The position numbers and the translations under genes were made by a program. From Spirochaetae bacterium HGW-Spirochaetae-9 (GTDB lineage Bacteria > Spirochaetota > Spirochaetia > Treponematales > Rectinemataceae), in assembly GCA_002839205.1 (NCBI GenBank), contig PGXP01000146.1, forward strand, positions 1 to 5,036: a stretch of 5,036 nt of DNA, read 5' to 3'. The notes beneath the pieces were generated by a model. It was not told the origin of the DNA. It saw only the letters and a list, made by a program, of their open reading frames with translations, and ran no database searches. Positions 1-4,594 of this stretch are shown piece after piece; the stretch's first letter is position 1; every line of letters starts with the position of its first letter.

Positions 1-834
1 CTTGAGCTTCAGCGCGTCGACAAATGCCTTGTACACCGCGGTGTGAACGACAGCCGTATTTTCGCTCGAACAGGAGGTCGCGTTGTCAAAGCACTTGGAC
101 ATGGAAATCTTGGCGGCAGCGTCGAGAGGATCGGCGTCCTCGCAGAGAAGCTGCACCGCGTTGCCGGGCCCGACCCCGTAGGCCGGCGTTCCGGAAGAGT
201 AGGCTGCCTTTACCATGGCGCCCCCGCCGGTGGCCACCACCAGATCCACCTGGCGCATGAGCTCCCCGGTGAGTTCCACGGAAGGATTTTCGATGCATTG
301 CACGAGGTCGGCGGGGGCGCCGGCTTTCACCAAGGCAGCCCGCATAAACTCGCAGGCGAGCTTGGTGGCTCCCTTGGCCTTGGGATGCGGGGCGAAAATC
401 ACCGCGTTGGCTCCTTTCAGGATCGAAAGCCCATTCGAAGCAGGCGTGGCCGTGGGGTTGGTTATGGGAGCGAGGGCTCCCACGACGCCCACAGGTTTCG
501 CGAACTTGCGGATTCCCTTTGCCGCGTCGATTTCCATCAGGCCAACCGAGCGCGCGCCGCGGATATCCTTCAGCACGCCCATCACCTTGTTCTTGTGCTT
601 GGTTACCTTGTCCTCGTACACGCCCATCCCTGTCTCGTCTACAGCGGCGCGCGCGAGGACGCGGATGTTCTCATCCTTGTACACGGACCAGCCCACGTAG
701 AAGACGACTTCGTCCAGGCGTTCCTGGCTCCAGGTACCCGCGATCGCCTGCGCTGCTCTCGCCTTTGCCACCAGTCCCTCTATGATCGCTCGGTTTTCTA
801 CCGCCTGGTTTTCGGCGGTTTCATCCACGCTCAT
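1..834 (-). CDS. sqwD: CoA-acylating aldehyde dehydrogenase, probable sulfoacetaldehyde dehydrogenase (partial, C-terminus beyond window)
   Basis: The gene starts with ATG at 834 and stays open for 278 codons to the left edge; acylating ALDHs usually have about 460-500 residues, so the end of the catalytic domain is missing. Seen: an NAD-binding region around residues 122-131 (APITNPTATP), a second cofactor stretch FAPHPKAKGAT (147-157), the block ATGGGAMVKAAYSSGTPAYG (201-220) followed by VGPGN, and FDNATSCSSEN (249-259), in which C255 aligns with the catalytic thioester cysteine of AdhE/EutE-type enzymes. These mark the acylating (aldehyde + CoA + NAD(P)+ to acyl-CoA) branch rather than a hydrolytic ALDH. 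The sequence also resembles SauS-type sulfoacetaldehyde dehydrogenases, judged from memory. With a transketolase and RpiB-like isomerase just upstream, the inferred reaction is sulfoacetaldehyde to sulfoacetyl-CoA. Its ATG overlaps the previous stop (ATGA), with GGAG 8 nt upstream, so translation is probably coupled. Alternatives are acetaldehyde or propionaldehyde dehydrogenase. Family call is firm; substrate is inferred. Confidence 0.85.
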   Translation of the reverse strand, partial: MSVDETAENQAVENRAIIEGLVAKARAAQAIAGTWSQERLDEVVFYVGWSVYKDENIRVLARAAVDETGMGVYEDKVTKHKNKVMGVLKDIRGARSVGLMEIDAAKGIRKFAKPVGVVGALAPITNPTATPASNGLSILKGANAVIFAPHPKAKGATKLACEFMRAALVKAGAPADLVQCIENPSVELTGELMRQVDLVVATGGGAMVKAAYSSGTPAYGVGPGNAVQLLCEDADPLDAAAKISMSKCFDNATSCSSENTAVVHTAVYKAFVDALKLK

Positions 835-1304
835 TTGAACTGCTCCGCCTCGAGCTCGATCACCTTGTTGAAGGCATTGGTGAGAAAATCCTTCTTGAAC
901 TCCATCTTCTGGGTGAAGGCCACGGCCAGCCATGCGTCGACGATCTCCTTCCCGAGGAAAGGAGCGGTGATCCAGCCGCCCATGGTGATGACATTGGCGT
1001 TGTTGACGATCTTCGCCCGCTCTCCGGAGAACAGATCGTCCACCACGCAGGCGTAGATTCCCTTGTGCTTGTTCGCGACAATCGCCATGCCCTGGCCGGT
1101 TCCGCAGATCAAGATACCTCTGTCGGCCTCGCCCTTCTGGATGGCCCTGCAGACGAGAGGGGCTTGGGCGAAATAGGGGCTGGGCTTGTCGGCGCTGGGG
1201 ATGCCCAGATCGAGGACTTCCACCCCGGCCTTGGTCCTCAGATGGGCCACGATCTCCTCTTTGAGCGGAAATCCTGAAAGATCCGACGCTATGGCGATTT
1301 TCAT
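831..1304 (-). CDS. sqwI: RpiB/LacAB-family aldose-ketose isomerase, probable 4-deoxy-4-sulfoerythrose isomerase
   Basis: The protein has 157 residues, a normal RpiB length. Start ATG at 1304 overlaps the transketolase stop (ATGA) and follows AGGAA at a 6-nt gap; a longer open frame reaching back to 1556 would lie inside the transketolase gene and is rejected. Fold markers are MKIAIASD at the N-terminus, ADRGILICGTGQGMAIVANK (60-79) and NNANVITMGG (101-110). Aligned by eye with E. coli RpiB, catalytic C66 and T68 are kept as C67 and T69. Ring-opening H99 is V100, H10 is L9, and the phosphate-binding R133/H134/R137 region is M134/E135/K138. The enzyme is therefore unlikely to act on ribose-5-phosphate. 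In a sulfo-TK operon the expected reaction is 4-deoxy-4-sulfoerythrose to 4-deoxy-4-sulfoerythrulose, an open-chain, phosphate-free C4 sulfosugar, which would explain these losses. The family is sure; the substrate is inferred from residues and neighbours. Confidence 0.88.
   Translation of the reverse strand: MKIAIASDLSGFPLKEEIVAHLRTKAGVEVLDLGIPSADKPSPYFAQAPLVCRAIQKGEADRGILICGTGQGMAIVANKHKGIYACVVDDLFSGERAKIVNNANVITMGGWITAPFLGKEIVDAWLAVAFTQKMEFKKDFLTNAFNKVIELEAEQFK
843..846 (-). promoter_or_regulatory. Ribosome binding site of the acylating aldehyde dehydrogenase gene
   Basis: GGAG ends 8 nt before the ATG at 834, inside the last codons of the isomerase gene. Confidence 0.5.
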
Positions 1305-2263
1305 ACCTGCTTCCTTTTTCCCTTTCCAGCGACGAGGGACCTCGCCGCCGCCGCGATATCTTCGGCCGATAGGCCGAATCTTGTTTTGAGCCAATCCTGC
1401 GTTCCCACCTCGCCGAACTCGTCGGCCACGCCGACCCTTGCGAGCCGGCAGCCCTGAAGCTCCGATTCGGCGATGAGTTCGGCCACAGCGGAACCGAGAC
1501 CGCCCATCTTCTGGTGGTTCTCGGCGGTCACGACGGCGCCCGTTTTCCCGATCCACTCGCCAATGAGCCCCGCGTCGAGCGGTTTCACCGATATGGCGTC
1601 GATGACCGCGGCCTCGATCCCCTCGGCCTCAAGAATCTTCGCCGCCGCGAGGGCTTCCGGAACCATGATCGCGCCGAGGGCGACGATGACTACATCCTTG
1701 CCCTCGCGCAAAAGCTTGCCTTTCCCCAGCTCGAAGGCCTCGCCTTCCGGATAGAGTGCCTCGATGGCCTTCCTGTGCAGCCGCAGATAGCCGACCTTGC
1801 CCGAGGCGGCCAGCTTCCTGACCAGAGCCTTAAGCGAAACAGGGTCCGAGGGCTCGATGATATCGATGCCGGGAACCATTCGCATGATGCCGAGGTCTTC
1901 GAAGGGCATGTGCGTGCCCCCATTGAAGGCCGCCGATATGCCGGGGTCGGTGCCTACAAGCTTTACCGGCAGGCGGGCGTAGGCGCCGGACATGAAAAAC
2001 TGGTCAAAGGCGCGGCGCGAGGCAAAACAGCCGAAGGTCGCCGCGAAGGGGATCTTGCCCTCGGCCGCGAGGCCTGCCGCCACGCCGAGCATGTTGGCCT
2101 CGGCTACGCCCACGTCGAAGGCGCGCTCGGGAAAAGCGGTCTTGAAGGGAGTAGTGCCCGTCGCCTTCATCAGATCGGCTTCCACCACGACGATGCGAGG
2201 ATCTTCCTTCGCCAATTCCAAAAGGGTTTCGGTGTACGCCGCCCTCATTTCTTTCGCTGCCAT
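1301..2263 (-). CDS. sqwH: Transketolase, C-terminal subunit (pyrimidine-binding plus C-terminal domains) of a split sulfosugar transketolase
   Basis: The 320-residue protein matches the C-terminal half of a split transketolase. Residues 1-165 are the pyrimidine-binding domain: FDVGVAEANMLGVAAGLAAE (49-68) holds the catalytic glutamate E55, and GGTHMPFEDLGIMR (115-128) holds H118, equivalent to TktA H473. Residues about 190-310 form the C-terminal transketolase domain (VVIVALGAIM; ISVKPLD; VVTAENHQKMGGLGSAV; DEFGEVGTQ). It must pair with the TPP-binding subunit encoded just upstream, 11 nt away, with AGGAG 6 nt before its ATG. By eye, the TktA phosphate-site residues R358 and R520 are kept (R7, R164), but S385 is A35 and H461 is D106; TktA D469, which reads substrate stereochemistry, is N114. 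The proposed role is transfer of C2 units from sulfofructose and from sulfoerythrulose to glyceraldehyde-3-phosphate. An ordinary pentose-phosphate or apulose-type transketolase is the alternative, less likely in this context. Confidence 0.9.
   Translation of the reverse strand: MAAKEMRAAYTETLLELAKEDPRIVVVEADLMKATGTTPFKTAFPERAFDVGVAEANMLGVAAGLAAEGKIPFAATFGCFASRRAFDQFFMSGAYARLPVKLVGTDPGISAAFNGGTHMPFEDLGIMRMVPGIDIIEPSDPVSLKALVRKLAASGKVGYLRLHRKAIEALYPEGEAFELGKGKLLREGKDVVIVALGAIMVPEALAAAKILEAEGIEAAVIDAISVKPLDAGLIGEWIGKTGAVVTAENHQKMGGLGSAVAELIAESELQGCRLARVGVADEFGEVGTQDWLKTRFGLSAEDIAAAARSLVAGKGKRKQV
1311..1315 (-). promoter_or_regulatory. Ribosome binding site of the RpiB-like isomerase gene
   Basis: AGGAA, within AAGGAAG, ends 6 nt before the ATG at 1304 and lies inside the 3' end of the transketolase C-subunit gene. 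It sets the start at 1304 rather than further upstream. Confidence 0.6.
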
Positions 2264-2269
2264 CGCGGG

Positions 2270-2274
2270 CTCCT
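2270..2274 (-). promoter_or_regulatory. Ribosome binding site of the transketolase C-subunit gene
   Basis: AGGAG directly follows the TAG stop of the N-subunit and ends 6 nt before the ATG at 2263. The closeness suggests linked translation, suited to two subunits needed in equal amounts. Confidence 0.65.
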
Positions 2275-3144
2275 CTAGCGGTCGAGCGCCGCGATGGCTT
2301 TCTTCGCGGTCTCGTAATCGAAATTCATGTTGTGGCTTCCTACCTGCCCCTCGCAGAACTCGGCGCCCTTGCCCTTTATCGTGTCGAGAATGATCATGGT
2401 GGGCCGTGCGGCGGGACCTGCGGGTGATTTCGCGGCCGAACCGGGTGCCACGGGGCGCGCCTTCGACCGCGCGTTCTCGATGGCCGAGGCGATCGCCTCC
2501 AGGTCATGGCCGTCGATCCGCTCCACCTCCCAGCCGAAGGCTGCCCACTTGGCCTCGAAGGACTCGAGATTCATGATCTCGGACGTCACTCCGTCGATCT
2601 GCATCTTGTTGCAGTCGGTGAAGGCGATGAGCCGGTCTAACCCGCTGTGCGCGGCGAACATAGCCGCCTCCCAGACCTGCCCCTCGTTGGATTCGCCGTC
2701 GCCGATGATGGCGTAGGTGAAGACATCGCGCCCGTCCATCCTGTTGGCGAGGGCGATTCCGCAGGCTGCGGAAATCCCCTGCCCCAGGGAGCCCGTCGTC
2801 ATGTCGATGCCGGGGGTCTTGTTCCGGTCGCAATGGCTGGGAAGATTCGTGCCGCCTACGTTGAGCGTGTGGAGCCATTTCTCGGGGAAAAATCCCTTCA
2901 TCGCGAGAGCGCTGTACAGCGCTGGCCCCGCGTGCCCCTTCGAGAGCACCAGCCGATCGCGCCCGGGCCACCTCGGCCGCGCCGGATCGACCTTCATTTC
3001 CTTGAAGTAAAGAACGGCGAGCAGATCGGCGATCGACAGTGCGCCGCCAATATGCCCCACCCCGAGAAAACCAATCATGTCGATCGTTTTCTTCCTGATT
3101 TCCTTGGCCGCCTCTTCGAGTCGGCTCAGTTCCATGGAATCCAT
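2275..3144 (-). CDS. sqwG: Transketolase, N-terminal (TPP-binding) subunit of a split sulfosugar transketolase
   Basis: This is the thiamine-diphosphate-binding half. With the chosen start it has 289 residues. It shows GHIGGALS (30-37), SKGHAGPALY (68-77), SHCDRNKTPG (103-112), TTGSLGQGIS (116-125), and the metal/TPP motif GDGESNEGQVWEA (148-160) ending at N179 in DCNKMQIDG. The DTIKGKG segment (254-260) precedes the C-terminus. The open frame extends to a TTG at 3171 and an ATG at 3162, but neither has a Shine-Dalgarno site; GGAGGG at 3155-3160 lies 10 nt before the ATG at 3144, so I chose that start. An alanine/proline-rich stretch (about 232-246) interrupts the usual link between the domain core and DTIKGKG. 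The gene lies 36 nt after the isomerase stop and 11 nt before the C-terminal subunit, with which it must form the enzyme. Substrate assignment (sulfofructose and sulfoerythrulose donors) comes from the operon. Confidence 0.9.
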   Translation of the reverse strand: MDSMELSRLEEAAKEIRKKTIDMIGFLGVGHIGGALSIADLLAVLYFKEMKVDPARPRWPGRDRLVLSKGHAGPALYSALAMKGFFPEKWLHTLNVGGTNLPSHCDRNKTPGIDMTTGSLGQGISAACGIALANRMDGRDVFTYAIIGDGESNEGQVWEAAMFAAHSGLDRLIAFTDCNKMQIDGVTSEIMNLESFEAKWAAFGWEVERIDGHDLEAIASAIENARSKARPVAPGSAAKSPAGPAARPTMIILDTIKGKGAEFCEGQVGSHNMNFDYETAKKAIAALDR

Positions 3145-3154
3145 AACGCGGATA

Positions 3155-3160
3155 CCCTCC
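3155..3160 (-). promoter_or_regulatory. Ribosome binding site that decides the transketolase N-subunit start
   Basis: GGAGGG on the minus strand lies 10 nt before the ATG at 3144. The upstream in-frame TTG (3171) and ATG (3162) have no comparable site, and the GGAGGG would fall inside their coding sequence. The next ATG (3135) is 19 nt away, too far. This shortens the protein from 298 to 289 residues. Confidence 0.65.
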
Positions 3161-3180
3161 ATGCGCGCCAAAGGCGGCTA

Positions 3181-4497
3181 TTATTCGATGATTTCCCAGC
3201 CCAGAATCGAAGCGGCGATCTTGAGCGGCTCGATGAAATCGCCATAGACCACCGAAGCGTGGTGGGCGACGCCCTTGTAGACGATGAGGTCGAGCACTTC
3301 CCTCAGCGGCCTGTCGAAAACGGCCTTGAGATAGGTGCCCTTGAGCTCTTTCTGCATGGGCACGGATCGCGCGCGCTGAAGGAAGATGCGCCGCTTGCCC
3401 CTCGCCGTATCGATGCGCGCGATGGAGAGCTCGCCCGATTTGAGGACAAAGTCGGCCGTCACTCCCTTCCCTCCGGCGAAATAGGTATCCAGAGAACGCA
3501 CGGAGCAGCTGTCCCAGAGATTGCAGGGAGCCACGCCGCAGTGCCAGAAAAGCGCGAAGTTCTGCGCCAGGTCCACCTGGGAAAAATCGAAGAGATAGGG
3601 CGTTTCGGCGCCGATGGCCTGGTGGACAAGCATCGAGAGCGCGCCCTCGAGGTCGCCCTCGCAGGCGAGAATCCTGCCCTCGGACTGGAGAAGCGACATG
3701 GCCGCGCAGGGAGAGATGCCGAAATCCCGGGCGAACTCTGGCCAGCAGCGCACGGCCAGGGCTGAGAGCTTGTTGTTGGCCATGAAGGCATCGAATTTGG
3801 CGGAGAGTTCCGCCACCTTGGCTACCTGGGCGGACGTGACGCCTGAAACCTCGAAAATCGAGCGAAGCTGCGTTTCCCGTTTCGCTATCGCCTCAGCGGT
3901 GGCGGGGCTTGTGAACACATCGGAGAGCTCATAATGATCGACGAGGACCCCCGTCGCCGCGTAGAGCGAGGGATCGTCCACGGAGAGATTGAAGAATCCG
4001 TGCGCCCTGTAGCCAAGAAGCCCGATATGGGCAGTGCGAAGAGCCACGAGGACGCGGATCGCGTCCACCCAGGTTTCGTCGATATGGGGGCCGAGATTCA
4101 CCCTGTACTGGTCGACGCCCGCTTTGTAGAGATTGGAGGCGTTGAGATTGACGCCGCAGACCGAGTTGAGTCGGATCTTCCCCCCGTTGTAGGGGAGTTC
4201 GTCCAGACCCCAGAGGAGGAGCGGCACCTTGCAGCTTTTGTACATCTCGAGCGCGAGGTGGCCGAGATGAAAGGTCCCCGAAATGCAGACCAAGGCGTCG
4301 ATCCGCGCCCCCGCGAACCTCTCGCCCGCGTGCCGGGCGTCTTCGGGGCTTATCACGAGGCCGGGCACGATTTCCCAGTCCACCGCCTCGAGTTTCTGTA
4401 CGCCTGCCTGAATCTCCGTATAAAGACCTTCAGCCGCCTTAAAATCGAAGGTTTCGCGCGCCAGACACACAAGACCCAGCCGTATTCTTTGTTTCAT
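3181..4497 (-). CDS. sqvD: L-fucose/L-arabinose isomerase-like protein, probable sulfoquinovose-sulfofructose isomerase
   Basis: The 438-residue protein starts at ATG 4497, with GGAG 8 nt upstream. It has the layout of the L-fucose/arabinose isomerase superfamily: an N-terminal Rossmann-like half (RIRLGLVCLARETFDF 4-19; DALVCISGTFHLGHLALEMY 67-86; VPLLLWGLDE 91-100) and a C-terminal half carrying candidate metal ligands. These are E254 in RCWPEF, E280 or D282 in ACEGDLEGAL, and H412 or H413 in GVAHHASVVYGD, in the same order as Glu-Asp-His of E. coli FucI. It is much shorter than FucI (about 590 residues) and AraA (about 500), as are the SqvD/SftI-type isomerases of sulfo-TAL and sulfo-TK pathways. 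It is the first gene of the operon, upstream of both transketolase subunits. The inferred reaction is Mn-dependent aldose-ketose isomerisation of sulfoquinovose to 6-deoxy-6-sulfofructose. No signal peptide or membrane segment is seen, so it is cytoplasmic. Superfamily is confident; exact substrate depends on context. Confidence 0.8.
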   Translation of the reverse strand: MKQRIRLGLVCLARETFDFKAAEGLYTEIQAGVQKLEAVDWEIVPGLVISPEDARHAGERFAGARIDALVCISGTFHLGHLALEMYKSCKVPLLLWGLDELPYNGGKIRLNSVCGVNLNASNLYKAGVDQYRVNLGPHIDETWVDAIRVLVALRTAHIGLLGYRAHGFFNLSVDDPSLYAATGVLVDHYELSDVFTSPATAEAIAKRETQLRSIFEVSGVTSAQVAKVAELSAKFDAFMANNKLSALAVRCWPEFARDFGISPCAAMSLLQSEGRILACEGDLEGALSMLVHQAIGAETPYLFDFSQVDLAQNFALFWHCGVAPCNLWDSCSVRSLDTYFAGGKGVTADFVLKSGELSIARIDTARGKRRIFLQRARSVPMQKELKGTYLKAVFDRPLREVLDLIVYKGVAHHASVVYGDFIEPLKIAASILGWEIIE

Positions 4498-4505
4498 ACT
4501 CTGTG

Positions 4506-4509
4506 CTCC
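4506..4509 (-). promoter_or_regulatory. Ribosome binding site of the SQ isomerase gene
   Basis: GGAG on the minus strand ends 8 nt before the ATG at 4497 and supports that start. Confidence 0.6.
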
Positions 4510-4513
4510 GCTT

Positions 4514-4536
4514 TATTTTCTTATTGTAAGTAAGTA
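4514..4536. promoter_or_regulatory. Imperfect 23-bp inverted repeat, candidate operator
   Basis: The two 10-bp arms, TATTTTCTTA and TAAGTAAGTA on the plus strand, flank a central TTG and pair at 8 of 10 positions; the inner core CTTA-TTG-TAAG is perfect. The dyad overlaps the possible -10 boxes and lies between the ROK gene and the operon, where a repressor would block initiation. ROK repressors of the Mlc/NagC type bind AT-rich dyads, but this sequence was not matched to a known consensus. AT-rich DNA makes such dyads by chance fairly often. Confidence 0.3.
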
Positions 4537-4594
4537 TCAAAAACGCGGATTCGTCAACTGTTATTTGTGGAAGAGGTTCTGAAAATGAGAGGAT

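Larger units (their letters stand above)
4498..4594 (-). promoter_or_regulatory. AT-rich intergenic control region with candidate promoter for the sulfosugar operon
   Basis: These 97 bp separate the ROK gene from the first operon gene and are the only sizeable gap in the window, clearly more AT-rich than the flanking genes. On the minus strand a TTGACG (plus 4552-4557) could be a -35 box, with the weak CTTACT (4529-4534) 17 bp downstream. A better -10-like TACAAT (4523-4528) is also present but sits 23 bp from TTGACG. No convincing hairpin terminator for the ROK gene is seen, so readthrough from it cannot be excluded. The promoter call is tentative. Confidence 0.4.

Noticed and set aside
43..1056. 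Plus-strand open frame of 337 codons
   Set aside because: It is antisense to the aldehyde dehydrogenase and RpiB-like genes, whose conserved motifs are on the minus strand; no recognisable domain in its translation.
1305..1556. N-terminal extension of the RpiB-like gene
   Set aside because: It would overlap the transketolase C-subunit by about 250 bp, has arginine-rich out-of-frame composition, and the RpiB fold begins exactly at MKIAIASD.
1514..2278. Plus-strand open frame of 254 codons
   Set aside because: Antisense to the transketolase C-subunit; long antisense frames are common in GC-rich genes. Translation shows no family motifs.
1301..3144. Apiose/apulose or ordinary pentose-phosphate operon
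   Set aside because: Split transketolase plus RpiB also occurs there, but the RpiB-like protein has lost its phosphate site, no kinase is present, and an acylating dehydrogenase and fucose-isomerase-like protein fit sulfo-TK better.
3145..3171. Longer transketolase N-subunit starting at TTG 3171 or ATG 3162
   Set aside because: No Shine-Dalgarno site before either codon, while a strong GGAGGG precedes the ATG at 3144 at good distance.
2647..3765. Plus-strand open frame of 372 codons
   Set aside because: It runs antisense across two clearly real genes and their junction, is rich in charged and His residues typical of shadow frames, and has no motif.
3934..4533. Plus-strand open frame of 199 codons
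   Set aside because: Antisense to the isomerase and runs into the AT-rich control region; no motif.
4570..4594. Possible terminator hairpin after the ROK gene (CTGAA...TTCAG)
   Set aside because: Only a 5-bp stem with a 10-nt loop and no following T-run on the minus strand.
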